64,000 nucleotides of DNA from Saprospiraceae bacterium (GTDB taxonomy: Bacteria; Bacteroidota; Bacteroidia; Chitinophagales; Saprospiraceae): contig JADJXG010000001.1 of assembly GCA_016715965.1 (NCBI GenBank), positions 2,175,501 to 2,239,500 on the forward strand. Reading direction: 5' to 3'. Positions 35,160 to 46,914 of the stretch are shown piece after piece. The notes beneath the pieces were generated by a model. That model made no database searches and was not told where the DNA came from. It was given only the letters and a program-made list of their open reading frames with translations. The position numbers and the translations under genes are program-made. The stretch's first letter is position 1; every line of letters begins with the position of its first letter.

Positions 35160-37598
35160 TTATTTTCTAACCAGGGCCCCAAATTCACTTTCCATTTCTT
35201 CAATACAGTTCTGCATCAACTGATCCAGGTATTTCGCCGAAAGAGGGCCTTCCGATGAGCTAAATTCAAAATGAAGCGCATACGATTTTTTACCGGCACC
35301 CAGCAGCTCTGAGTTTCGATATACGTCAAATAACTCAATAGAAATCAAGGTTTTCCCCAATTTCCTAATTGCCAGGTCTTTGATTTTCTGATAACTTAGC
35401 TCTTCGGGAATGACAACGGCCAAATCCCTGGATGAGCTTGGAAATTTGCTGATTTCTTTAAATGGAATTGGAGATTTCTGAAACAACTGCTCTAGACGAT
35501 CCAGATTAAACTGGGCAAACCAAACTGATTTTTTAATGTCGTACATTTTGGTGAAGCGGGTGGAAACAAGCCCGCCGATGGCCACTTTGCCCCATTTCTG
35601 TCCGTATTCCCAAATGCCTCCTTCCATCATCCCCGGATCTTCTGGTTTTACCTGGTGCAAGACCCCAAAATGATACAAAAGTCCTTCAACGGTAGATTTT
35701 AAATCATAAAAATGATATCCCTCAGGTTTGGGTTTGAGCCAGTGGGCCGCCTGCATTTGTCCGGTCCACCAAATCCCGAGTTTTGATGACTCATGGATCT
35801 TGCCTTCATTGATTCTGTATTCTCGCGCAAATTCAAAAATTGCCAAATCAGCTTGTTGTCTGTTTTGATTAAAAGCGATGTTTTCAAGACCACAAAGCAA
35901 TACAGATGGTTTCATGATATTCAAAGAGGTATTGCTTGTATTGTGAATGTAGACAAGCTCGTCATCTTTCCATACTTCTGATTTCAGTGCCAGAGCTGAT
36001 GAAGCATGTGAAATGGTCATGGTCTCATGAAAACCATTGGCTGTTAACCAATCGGCCATTTTTTTTCGCAAAGAATAGGACGACTTTATTTTCTTTGGAA
36101 AGGATATTTGTATTTTTGGGAGTACAGGAATATGGTCCAATCCGTACACCCGGCAAATCTCTTCGATCAGATCAGCAGGTCTTTTGACGTCTGGTTTGGA
36201 ACTCGGAATTTCAACTGTAAAATTTCCATCTCTATGGTCGGTGAAATCCATTTCCAAAGCCAAAAAGATTTGTTTTAATGTGGATTCATCCAAAGCAATG
36301 CCGGTCAGCGAACTGATTTCCTCCAAGGAAAGATGAATTTTTACAGGGAGTACGGGATTGGGATAACGGTCAAAATAATCACCTTCTATTTTTCCTCCGG
36401 CGATGTCTTGAATTAAGTAAACGGCCCGTTGTAATGCAGTTAAACAGAGATTGGGATCTGATCCTTTTTCAAATATTTTAGCCGCCTGTGAGAAAATCAA
36501 ATGTCTTGTTGAAGTCTTTCGAATGCTGGATGGATTAAAATGCGCGGACTCTAAAAAAATGGAAACGGTATCTTCATTTACACCGCTGTCTAAACCACCG
36601 AGGACGCCAGCCATGCAAAGTGACTTTCCTTCCAAATTACAAATCATTAAGTCTTCAGAATCCAATTTTCTTTCCATGCCGTCCAGCGTGACGAACTTTG
36701 CATCTTTTTCAGCCTGTTTAATTCGGACGCCTTTGGCAAGGTGTTTGAGGTCAAAGGCATGCAGCGGTTGACCCATTTCAAAAAGAATAAAATTGGTAAT
36801 GTCCACAATATTATTGACTGGTTTGTGGCCCATCGAAGTGATTCGTTGCTGGAGCCATTTTGGCGACGGCGCAACTTTGATATTATTTATAATGACGCCG
36901 GAGTATCTTGGACATTTTTCAAAATCCTCTACTTCGATTTTAAATTCCTTTGATCCTTGACTTATTTGATGGATGGGAGCCAATGGTGGAAGAACCAAGC
37001 TTGCATTTGGGGTTCTATGGACCCTCAACCAAGCGAGAATATCGCGGGCTACGCCCAAATGATGGGTGGCATCGGCGCGGTTAGGCGTCAGGCCAATTTC
37101 AATAATTTGATCCGATTCTAATTTTAGAAACAAAGCAGCTGCCTGCCCAACAGGAGCATCATCCTCCAAAACCATGATTCCTTCATGGCTTTTTCCAAGA
37201 CCCAACTCATCTTCCGCGCAAATCATTCCTTCAGAAAATTCACCCCGGATTTTACCTTTTTTAATGGTAAGTGGTTCTCCGGATATGGGATGGATTGTGC
37301 TGCCTTCTTTCGCCACCAACACTTTTTGACCTTCGGCTACATTGGCTGCACCACACACAATTTGAAGTATTTCGGTAGCTCCAATATCCACGCGTGTCAG
37401 TTTAAGCCGGTCAGCATTGGGGTGAGGCCACACCTGAAGCACCTGACCGACAACCACTCCTTCCAACCCACCTTTGACCGATTCCATTTTTTCCATTCCC
37501 TCAGCTTCCAGACCAAGAGAAGTCAATATGTCACAGATCTCTTCCGGTGATTCATCGAATTTGAGGTATTGCTTTAACCAGTCTATTGATACTCGCAT
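35160..37598 (-). CDS. pheT: Phenylalanyl-tRNA synthetase, beta subunit
   Basis: 812 residues, full length. N-terminal tRNA-binding OB domain (~40-150, VVGQVLQVWPHPNADRLKL), B3/B4 editing domain (PRYSGVIINNIKV, NNIVDITNFILFEMGQPLHAFD), B5 domain, catalytic-like core (ISFPKKIKSSYSLRKKMADW), and a C-terminal FDX-ACB anticodon domain (FPSSSRDLAVVIP). The pheS partner is not adjacent. Confidence 0.97.
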   Translation of the reverse strand: MRVSIDWLKQYLKFDESPEEICDILTSLGLEAEGMEKMESVKGGLEGVVVGQVLQVWPHPNADRLKLTRVDIGATEILQIVCGAANVAEGQKVLVAKEGSTIHPISGEPLTIKKGKIRGEFSEGMICAEDELGLGKSHEGIMVLEDDAPVGQAAALFLKLESDQIIEIGLTPNRADATHHLGVARDILAWLRVHRTPNASLVLPPLAPIHQISQGSKEFKIEVEDFEKCPRYSGVIINNIKVAPSPKWLQQRITSMGHKPVNNIVDITNFILFEMGQPLHAFDLKHLAKGVRIKQAEKDAKFVTLDGMERKLDSEDLMICNLEGKSLCMAGVLGGLDSGVNEDTVSIFLESAHFNPSSIRKTSTRHLIFSQAAKIFEKGSDPNLCLTALQRAVYLIQDIAGGKIEGDYFDRYPNPVLPVKIHLSLEEISSLTGIALDESTLKQIFLALEMDFTDHRDGNFTVEIPSSKPDVKRPADLIEEICRVYGLDHIPVLPKIQISFPKKIKSSYSLRKKMADWLTANGFHETMTISHASSALALKSEVWKDDELVYIHNTSNTSLNIMKPSVLLCGLENIAFNQNRQQADLAIFEFAREYRINEGKIHESSKLGIWWTGQMQAAHWLKPKPEGYHFYDLKSTVEGLLYHFGVLHQVKPEDPGMMEGGIWEYGQKWGKVAIGGLVSTRFTKMYDIKKSVWFAQFNLDRLEQLFQKSPIPFKEISKFPSSSRDLAVVIPEELSYQKIKDLAIRKLGKTLISIELFDVYRNSELLGAGKKSYALHFEFSSSEGPLSAKYLDQLMQNCIEEMESEFGALVRK

Positions 37599-37690
37599 GT
37601 GTTTGGTACCTGATAATTATTGTGCAAAGAGACGGAATTTTATCTTTATGAGCTGGACTTTCATTCCAATAAAAGTCCATCACCCTCAAT

Positions 37691-39142
37691 CTATTTCTCC
37701 AAAAGAGTTTTGCAACCCATTTTCAAAACCGACAACAAGGTCTCAATGTGATATAAATGGGTTCTGAAGCTCAGGACAGCCAGACGAATCCAAAAAGTCC
37801 CGTCAATGGTAGTGCTGGTGACAAAAACCCGTCCATCGTTTACCACAAACGAAACGAGTTTTTGGTTGAAGAGTTGGGTATCCATATTTTCAGGCACATA
37901 TCTGTAGATACAAACCGAAAGATCAGGATATGGGCCCGTTTGAAAACCCAATTGCTGCACTTCTGAATAAAAATAGCGACAAAGTAGTATTTTTTCATTC
38001 AGTGCATTGACAAATACTTCTTTTCCATAAAGTTTTAAAGGCAACCAAAGCCTGAGACCTCTAAAATGCTTGGTGAGTTCTGGGGATAGATCCGCCGGAT
38101 TGGGTTCGTCCTGACTTTGGACATTGTCCTGCATATAAGAGGCGCGGTAATAATGCGCTTTGTATTGAGAATCAATATCTTTTATCAAAACAGCGCCCAG
38201 CCCATAAGAAAGAAACATTCCTTTATGGGGATCGATGGCCAAGGAATCAGCCCTTTCAATACCTTTAAAGAGATCATGGACTTTGAGTTTGTCGGGTCTT
38301 GGCAATTCGGATAAACAGAAAAATCCACCGTATGCAGCATCAACATGAAACCAGATCCCATACTTTTCTGCGATTGTTGCCATCTCATTCAAGGGGTCGA
38401 CCGCTCCTGCGTCTGTGGTTCCAGCACTTCCTACCATCATAAAAGGAGATAAACCAGTCCGTATGTCTTCTTTAATCTTTGCTTCCAACTCCCCGGTGTC
38501 CATTCTAAATTCATCATTCATCCGAATATATCGGATATTAGCCTCTTCCAAACCGCAAATTCTTATGGCTTTGTGCACACAATGATGTACTTGTGTGGTG
38601 AGGTAGATGCATTGATGAGGAATTTTAGCAGATTTAACTTTTTTTGCCTCTCTGGCGGTTACAAAAGCAATTAAATTGGCTATGGATCCACCACTTGTCA
38701 AATTCCCAAGGCTTGTTTTGGGAAATCCGACGAGCTGGCAAAGCCATCGGATTAATTCATTTTCCATTTTTACAGCACCGGGGCCACCATAGAAAATTCC
38801 AGCATATTGGTTTGTTATTGCAGCAAGTAAGTCGCCCATCGCACCAGCATAAAGTCCACCTCCAGGGATATACCCTAAATGACCACCGGAAGCGGGGTTT
38901 AAGCCAATGTCGGTCATATCAGTTTTCAGTTGCTGCAATATTTGATCCAAAGACTCCACTTTTTCAGGGTCCTCCATGCGTCCTTTCATATCCGGAATGG
39001 GACGATAGGCTTTTAACTGATCCAGCTGTTGGATAAACCCAAGGGCAAAATGGATGATTTGATCATTCATCTGGCTGATTTCAGTTGCAGTTGGTTCCAG
39101 ATTCTTTGATTTTGCTTGGTATTGAAGTATTTGGTCGATCAT
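37691..39142 (-). CDS. PLP-dependent group II decarboxylase
   Basis: 483 residues, aromatic-L-amino-acid/glutamate decarboxylase family. PLP lysine in DPHKGMFLSYG; cofactor Asp in WFHVDAAYGGFF; GNLTSGGSIANLIAF. N-terminal AGILYIPGG-like segment (GGHLGYIPGGGLYAGAMGD). Removes CO2 from an amino acid, probably aromatic; substrate not determined. Single gene. Confidence 0.9.
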   Translation of the reverse strand: MIDQILQYQAKSKNLEPTATEISQMNDQIIHFALGFIQQLDQLKAYRPIPDMKGRMEDPEKVESLDQILQQLKTDMTDIGLNPASGGHLGYIPGGGLYAGAMGDLLAAITNQYAGIFYGGPGAVKMENELIRWLCQLVGFPKTSLGNLTSGGSIANLIAFVTAREAKKVKSAKIPHQCIYLTTQVHHCVHKAIRICGLEEANIRYIRMNDEFRMDTGELEAKIKEDIRTGLSPFMMVGSAGTTDAGAVDPLNEMATIAEKYGIWFHVDAAYGGFFCLSELPRPDKLKVHDLFKGIERADSLAIDPHKGMFLSYGLGAVLIKDIDSQYKAHYYRASYMQDNVQSQDEPNPADLSPELTKHFRGLRLWLPLKLYGKEVFVNALNEKILLCRYFYSEVQQLGFQTGPYPDLSVCIYRYVPENMDTQLFNQKLVSFVVNDGRVFVTSTTIDGTFWIRLAVLSFRTHLYHIETLLSVLKMGCKTLLEK

Positions 39143-39314
39143 TTTTCTAACATAATTTTATGATTTACAATGGAAATGCAAAAAGAGTAAATTATCTGGT
39201 AATATTTTGTAAATTTTGAAATACCTTAGCATTCATTCACCAGACTCATTGTAACTTTATACTTTTCATGGTATTTAGGAATACCCAACCGATTAAAGAT
39301 TAGACAGACTAAGG

Positions 39315-41513
39315 ATGTATACTTCAGAGAAAATACACGAAGCATTAGATTACTTTTTTGGATTTGATGGGTTCAAGGGTAGCCAGGAGGCTATCATTAA
39401 GTCCGTTTTAAACGAAAGGGACACTTTTGTGATTATGCCGACAGGCGGTGGCAAATCACTTTGTTATCAATTGCCGGCTTTAATGTTACCAGGTACTGCG
39501 ATCATCATATCTCCATTGATTGCATTGATGAAAAATCAAGTGGACTCCATTAGAGGATATGGGCAAACAGACGAGGTGGCTCATTTTTTGAACTCATCTC
39601 TCAATCGAGGGGAGATTAAACAGGTCAAGGAGGATATTACAAAAGCAAAGACAAAATTACTTTACGTGGCTCCTGAGACTCTTCAAAAAGATGAGACCAT
39701 TGAATTTTTAAGTTCGGTAGATCTAAGTTTTGTAGCAGTTGATGAAGCCCATTGCATTTCAGAATGGGGCCATGACTTCAGACCAGATTACCGGAGGATC
39801 AGAGACATGATCAACGCCATTAACAAACACATTCCGATCATCGCGCTTACTGCGACGGCGACGCCTAAAGTTCAAACAGATATTGTTAAGAGTTTGGAGA
39901 TGAAGGATCCGGACATTTATCTGGAATCTTTCAACAGATCCAATTTGTATTATGAGGTCAGACCTAAAATATCCAAAGAACAAACGATCAAGCAGATCAT
40001 TCAAATCCTAAAAGGCTTCAAGGGACAGTCTGCGATTATTTATGTACAAGCAAGGAAAACGACGGAAGACCTGGCTCAAATTCTTCAAGTCAATGGATTG
40101 AGTGCTTCACCGTATCATGCTGGTATGGATTCCAAAGCAAGAACACAGGTCCAGGATGATTTTTTGATGGAGCAGATTGATGTCATTGTTGCAACTATCG
40201 CGTTTGGAATGGGAATTGACAAACCAGACGTTCGCGTGGTGATCCATTACGATATTCCCAAATCATTGGAAAACTATTATCAGGAAACTGGTAGGGGAGG
40301 ACGTGATGGAATGACAGGAGAATGTTATGCATTTTTTGCAAATGCTGATCTCACCAGACTAGAGAAGTTTCTTAGGGATAAACCTGCATCAGAAAGGGAA
40401 ATGGGTGCTCAACTTTTGGACGAAGTGGAAGCTTATGTCGAAAGTTCTGTCTGTCGCAGAAAATTTGTGCTGCATTATTTTGGAGAAGAATTTGAGGAAG
40501 ACCGGTGCAAAAAAATGTGCGACAATTGCAGACATCCTAAACCCAAAATAGAAATTAAGGAAGAATTGGTACTAGCCCTTAACACGATCCTTTCTCTCAA
40601 TCAGAATTTTACCATCAAACCTCTGACAGAATTTTTGTGTGGAATTAATACCAAGGATATTCTTGATTATGAGTTGGACAGACATGAACTATTTGGTCAG
40701 GGTAAGGATCGTGGTAATTTGTTCTGGTATTCACTTTTCCGCCAGGCTATCTTGATGGGTTATATTATCAAAGACATTGAGACCTATGGGATATTGAAAA
40801 TTAGTGACCAAGGTTTGGAATATCTTAAAAAACCCAAGAAAGTACAAATCACCATTAACCACGATTACAGCGATACGAGCTCAATCGAAGAAGACATTGC
40901 CCCGACACAGGGTGTTGCCTTAGACCCGGCATTGTTTGCTACCTTAAAGGAGATTCGTTTGGAAGTCGCCAGAAAACACAAGGTAAAACCATGGGTGGTA
41001 TTTTTTGATCCTTCTCTGGAAGATATGGCCACTCAATATCCGATTTCTATGGAAGACTTGTGCAAGATATCAGGAGTCAACCGAGGAAAAGCCGAACGCT
41101 ACGGTCAGCCATTTATTGATTACATTAAAAAGTATGTAGAAGAAAATGAAATTGAACGTCCAGATGATTTTCAAATTAAACAGGTTGCTGATAAATCAAA
41201 ATACAAGGTAGAGATCATAAAGTGCATTGATAAGAAAATGCCATTAGAGGACATTGCGCGCAATGTACAAATGAATATGGAAGATCTGATGGAAGAATTA
41301 AATATCATTGTGAGTTCAGGGACACGCCTCAACATCGGCTATTATATTAAAGACAACATAGATGAGACCATTTGCGACGAAATTTATGATTACTTTGCCA
41401 CAGCAGACAGCGACTCTGCAGAGGATGCCTACAAGGAATTAAGAGAAGAGGACATTACTTTTGAAGAAATTCGCTTGGTCCGCCTTCAGTATTTATCAGA
41501 AATGGTCAATTAA
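39315..41513 (+). CDS. recQ: ATP-dependent DNA helicase RecQ
   Basis: 732 residues. Walker A MPTGGGKSLCYQLPAL, DEAH box, aromatic loop SEWGHDFRPDYRR, helicase motif VI (YYQETGRGGRDG), zinc cysteines (CRRKF...CKKMCDNC, ~376-400), RQC winged helix and HRDC domain (~540-615). An extra ~110-residue C-terminal helical part follows. The stop overlaps the aroQ start by one base. Confidence 0.96.
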   Translation: MYTSEKIHEALDYFFGFDGFKGSQEAIIKSVLNERDTFVIMPTGGGKSLCYQLPALMLPGTAIIISPLIALMKNQVDSIRGYGQTDEVAHFLNSSLNRGEIKQVKEDITKAKTKLLYVAPETLQKDETIEFLSSVDLSFVAVDEAHCISEWGHDFRPDYRRIRDMINAINKHIPIIALTATATPKVQTDIVKSLEMKDPDIYLESFNRSNLYYEVRPKISKEQTIKQIIQILKGFKGQSAIIYVQARKTTEDLAQILQVNGLSASPYHAGMDSKARTQVQDDFLMEQIDVIVATIAFGMGIDKPDVRVVIHYDIPKSLENYYQETGRGGRDGMTGECYAFFANADLTRLEKFLRDKPASEREMGAQLLDEVEAYVESSVCRRKFVLHYFGEEFEEDRCKKMCDNCRHPKPKIEIKEELVLALNTILSLNQNFTIKPLTEFLCGINTKDILDYELDRHELFGQGKDRGNLFWYSLFRQAILMGYIIKDIETYGILKISDQGLEYLKKPKKVQITINHDYSDTSSIEEDIAPTQGVALDPALFATLKEIRLEVARKHKVKPWVVFFDPSLEDMATQYPISMEDLCKISGVNRGKAERYGQPFIDYIKKYVEENEIERPDDFQIKQVADKSKYKVEIIKCIDKKMPLEDIARNVQMNMEDLMEELNIIVSSGTRLNIGYYIKDNIDETICDEIYDYFATADSDSAEDAYKELREEDITFEEIRLVRLQYLSEMVN

Positions 41514-41956
41514 TGAAAATAGCCTCCATTCTCATTCTGAATGGTCCAAACCTTAATTTATTGGGTAGTCGTGAACCAGAAAAATATGGACAGCAGAGTA
41601 TGGATGATTATTTTCAATATTTGGTTTCTGAATTTCCACAGTTCAATCTGCATTATTTCCAATCGAACGATGAATCAGAAATAATTGAAAAGATCCAACA
41701 ATCCAAAGGAAAGCATCAGGCACTCGTGATCAACCCTGCCGCTTATACCCACAGCTCCATAGGTATCCGTGATGCAATTCTTGCGATCGGAATCTTAAGT
41801 ATTGAAGTGCATTTGACAGATCTGAACAAAAGAGAACCCTTCCGACAAAAATCGATGATAAGGGATATTTGTTGGTGTTCGATTCAGGGATTTGGTTTGG
41901 AAGGATACCGCATTGCCATTGCAAGACTACTGGAGTATTTTCATTTGGAAGCATAG
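41513..41956 (+). CDS. aroQ: 3-Dehydroquinate dehydratase, type II
   Basis: Shikimate pathway step 3. 147 residues. NGPNLNLLGSREPEKYG with the catalytic Tyr region, INPAAYTHSSIGIRDAI with the catalytic His, EVHLTDLNKREPFRQKS. Start shares a base with the recQ stop (TAATG). Confidence 0.96.
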   Translation: MKIASILILNGPNLNLLGSREPEKYGQQSMDDYFQYLVSEFPQFNLHYFQSNDESEIIEKIQQSKGKHQALVINPAAYTHSSIGIRDAILAIGILSIEVHLTDLNKREPFRQKSMIRDICWCSIQGFGLEGYRIAIARLLEYFHLEA

Positions 41957-42010
41957 GGAGAAATTGCGACTTTGTAGTTGCAGTTTACGGACATTCTTGG
42001 ATTTTTTTTA

Positions 42011-43732
<1,722 letters not shown>

Positions 43733-43733
43733 A

Positions 43734-44741
43734 TTACGGCATCATGGGATTTAAAAAATGACGAATAAAACTGGCAATTCCAATCATAAAAATACCTGCC
43801 CAAACGAAAATGCGGTATTGTTCGGAATATCTTTTATAGGTTCTGACTTCAATTTTGGTTTTTTCCAATTGGTCAATCTCATGATAAATTTCTTTGAGTT
43901 GTTCTCTATTGGTGGCTCGATAATATTTTCCTCCGGTTTGAGAGGAAATGGTATGCAACAATGATTCATCTATATTGACTGGCGCCATACCAAACACATA
44001 TTCGCCTTGGTAGTTTCGGCCAATGGGTGAGTAAGCCTCACCTTTGGTCCCCACTCCAATAGAATAAATTTTGATTTGGAAGGTTTGAGCCAATTGTGCA
44101 GCTAACCCGGGAGATATTTCCCCGGCATTATTTACTCCATCTGTAATCAAGATAATGACTTTGCTTTTAGCGAGGGTATCCTCTTTTAATCGACTCACTG
44201 CAGTAGATATACCCATCCCTATGGCTGTACCATCTTCCAAAATGCCACATTCCAATTCATTCAACAGATTGATCAATATATTCTGATCTACCGTAAGGGG
44301 ACATTGGGTAAAACCTTCGCCGGCAAATCCTACTATACCGATTCTGTCATATTTTCTTGCTTGTATAAATTCCACGGCTACCTCCTTGCTCACTTCCAGT
44401 CTGTTGGGTTCGAAATCCTGAGACAGCATGCTGGATGAAAGATCCATGACCATAAAAATATCAATGCCTTCCGCATTCACCTTTTCTTCTCTTAAAATAT
44501 ATTGGGGTCTGGCGAGGGCGATTATAAAAAACAAAAGACCTAAATAATTTAGCCAGGGAAAAAAGCGGTACAATTGAATTCGCACTGAATTTGACCTACT
44601 GATAAAGGATGTAGTTGGGATTTGGAGATAGGAATGGCTAATTTTCTGAGAGCCGCTTTTGTAATACAAAAAAGGAATTAAGAGCAACAATAGAAGTGCC
44701 CATGGATGGTGCCAATGAATATTTGAAATCCAGTCCATCAT
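43734..44741 (-). CDS. batA: BatA-type von Willebrand A membrane protein
   Basis: 335 residues. Helices near both ends (HPWALLLLLLIPFLYY; FVWAGIFMIGIASFI) and a vWA domain with MIDAS motif DLSSSM and ILITDGVNNAGE. The start overlaps the previous gene as ATGA. Partner of the BatB/C protein. Confidence 0.92.
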   Translation of the reverse strand: MMDWISNIHWHHPWALLLLLLIPFLYYKSGSQKISHSYLQIPTTSFISRSNSVRIQLYRFFPWLNYLGLLFFIIALARPQYILREEKVNAEGIDIFMVMDLSSSMLSQDFEPNRLEVSKEVAVEFIQARKYDRIGIVGFAGEGFTQCPLTVDQNILINLLNELECGILEDGTAIGMGISTAVSRLKEDTLAKSKVIILITDGVNNAGEISPGLAAQLAQTFQIKIYSIGVGTKGEAYSPIGRNYQGEYVFGMAPVNIDESLLHTISSQTGGKYYRATNREQLKEIYHEIDQLEKTKIEVRTYKRYSEQYRIFVWAGIFMIGIASFIRHFLNPMMP

Positions 44742-46045
44742 CTCAATTTACTGTGATCCAAAAGAATTTTTTTATTTTTACTCAAGGTAAATATGCCTCC
44801 TGAAAGTAGTGTTGTTTTATTAAACAAGGAAACAAGGAGAAGGATTGGGAAAAAAATAGAAATGACCATAAAAGCGGGAATCCAAATAAAAACTGTCTGA
44901 TACCATTGGTTATTTTTTAAAACAAATCCGGCATGCCATCGATTGAGTAAACCGAGTTTTGATTGGTGCCATTTCACCCAATCGATTGGAATTTCGAACT
45001 TTTGGATTCGGATTAACCGACTGATTAAAGTAAGTTCTGAATACCCGGAAGTATATGATTGGACAAGTGGGAGGGGAACGACTTCATTCGGAAATTCAAA
45101 TTGTGCTGCGGTCTCCGTCCCAAGAATTTTAGCATATGTAATTTTATTTTTTTCCTGTAAATCTTGAATAAACAATGAGTTTGATTTCACAAAATGTTCA
45201 GATAGAGAAATTAAATCGGAATGTACTTGTATTTCTGGCTGATGGTTACCGAATTTTACGAGGTCAGCCATCTGAAAAATTTTTTCAAACTGCTCCAATT
45301 GTTGCAAAGACGGTTCAAATGCTTCTAATATTTGTACAATTTCACTGGTGGTAGATTCTTTTGCGGGTATAAAAAAACCATCCGAAAGATAGCTGCGGAG
45401 AATTCTGGTCAGTTCATCGTAATGCCTTTTAATTTGCCCTCTTTGCCAATACTTTTCTTGCAACAATTTATTCAGTTCTGAAAGGGCAATTTGATCAGCA
45501 GAAGCTCCGGTTTTAAAAACCACTGGTTCCGGAATTCTCTCATCTGATTTGAAAAGTTTGTAAAGGATAAACAACATGATGCCCAACAGGATGATTCCAA
45601 ACAGTGCGTATAAGTAGAGCTGATCTTCTTTGTCAGTAGCAATTATGTCTTTGATAGGTCTTAAGGATTCTGTACTATCTTGCACAAAAAATACTTTGAG
45701 ACTTAGGGGCTGGGACGTCAATGTATCCTTCGGATAATAGATAGGAAATGGCAATATTTGAAATGTTCCACTATCAAATACTGTAAAGCGGATTTTTCGT
45801 ACATACTTCTGATCATTTATTTTTGACCAGGCTTGTACTTCAAGAATCTCCATCCAGGATAGTGTGTCAAGTCCAGATAGTGGGTCCTGGGTAAAGTCCA
45901 CAGAACTGCTTGTCTGATGAATCCACTGCTGATCACCAATAAGCATCGCAGAAGTATCCAGCTTCTGTTGAAATTCAGATTGCGCGGATAGAACCTCCGT
46001 GAAGATGAATAGACCTAGGAAAAAACGGATCCTTTTCAACATCAA
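44738..46045 (-). CDS. BatD/DUF4381-like membrane protein of the Bat operon
   Basis: 435 residues. Signal peptide, a beta-rich extracytoplasmic domain, a membrane helix (LYLYALFGIILLGIMLFILYKLF, ~145-167), a cytoplasmic helical part with IKRHYDELTRILRSYLSDGF typical of DUF4381-like proteins, and another membrane helix near residue 395. Overlaps both neighbours by four bases. Assignment by position and layout. Confidence 0.7.
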   Translation of the reverse strand: MMLKRIRFFLGLFIFTEVLSAQSEFQQKLDTSAMLIGDQQWIHQTSSSVDFTQDPLSGLDTLSWMEILEVQAWSKINDQKYVRKIRFTVFDSGTFQILPFPIYYPKDTLTSQPLSLKVFFVQDSTESLRPIKDIIATDKEDQLYLYALFGIILLGIMLFILYKLFKSDERIPEPVVFKTGASADQIALSELNKLLQEKYWQRGQIKRHYDELTRILRSYLSDGFFIPAKESTTSEIVQILEAFEPSLQQLEQFEKIFQMADLVKFGNHQPEIQVHSDLISLSEHFVKSNSLFIQDLQEKNKITYAKILGTETAAQFEFPNEVVPLPLVQSYTSGYSELTLISRLIRIQKFEIPIDWVKWHQSKLGLLNRWHAGFVLKNNQWYQTVFIWIPAFMVISIFFPILLLVSLFNKTTLLSGGIFTLSKNKKILLDHSKLR

Positions 46046-46911
46046 ACACTTCTTCGTTTAAAAAATTTAATAAGACTTTTGGTATAAGACGCGTTCAAGT
46101 CTAGTGTCATAAAGTCTGCTTTGCTTCGTAAAAATGCACTGCGAACTTTTTGATTGTGATTTTCTTGATTTTGTTGAATCAACTGAAGACCAAATTTGTC
46201 CAGTGAATCAAGCATAGTAAATTCACCGGTTTCGGCATCTCTTACAGGAATGACACCCACTGATTTCATGCTTAATTCAAGTGGATCCAACACTTGGAAA
46301 CCAATCAAATCATGTCTTTTCGAAACGATTCTAAGAGACGATTCAGGAATGTTAAATTGAAAATCAGAACAAATAAAGCAAACACATTTTTTGTTCATGA
46401 TTCCGTTAAGATATTTTAATGGAATATCAAGACCTGATTTTTTTTTGCCGGGTTTCACAACAAGCATTTCTCTGATAAGTCTTAATATATGTTGCTTGCC
46501 TTTCTTGGGTGGAATGTAAAGTTCAACTTTATCTGAAAAAAGTAGCAATCCCACCTTGTCCTGATTTTGAGATGCAGAAAAGGCAAGAACTGCTGCCAGT
46601 TCTGTAATCCATTCCGTTTTGAGATATTCAGTACTTCCAAAAAAAGTAGAATCACTCACATCAATCATTAACATAATGGTGAGTTCACGTTCTTCTTCAA
46701 ACACCTTTACAAATGGTTGTCCAGTTCTGGCGGTGACATTCCAGTCTATGTGTCTTATATCGTCTCCGGCAGCATATTCACGGACTTCAGAAAAGGACAT
46801 TCCCCTTCCTTTAAAACTAGAATACCATGCCCCTGAAAACATTTGATTGGTAAGGGATTTTGTTTTAATCTCTATTCTCTTCACCCTGGTGAGCAAGTCC
46901 TGAACTTCCAT
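46042..46911 (-). CDS. DUF58 protein (vWA-like, MoxR partner)
   Basis: 289 residues. RGMSFSEVREYAAGDDIRHIDWNVTAR is the DUF58 signature, followed by a vWA-like strand with MIDVSDST. Works with MoxR ATPases in many bacteria. Start ends three bases after the previous gene. Confidence 0.93.
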   Translation of the reverse strand: MEVQDLLTRVKRIEIKTKSLTNQMFSGAWYSSFKGRGMSFSEVREYAAGDDIRHIDWNVTARTGQPFVKVFEEERELTIMLMIDVSDSTFFGSTEYLKTEWITELAAVLAFSASQNQDKVGLLLFSDKVELYIPPKKGKQHILRLIREMLVVKPGKKKSGLDIPLKYLNGIMNKKCVCFICSDFQFNIPESSLRIVSKRHDLIGFQVLDPLELSMKSVGVIPVRDAETGEFTMLDSLDKFGLQLIQQNQENHNQKVRSAFLRSKADFMTLDLNASYTKSLIKFFKRRSV

Positions 46912-46914
46912 AGA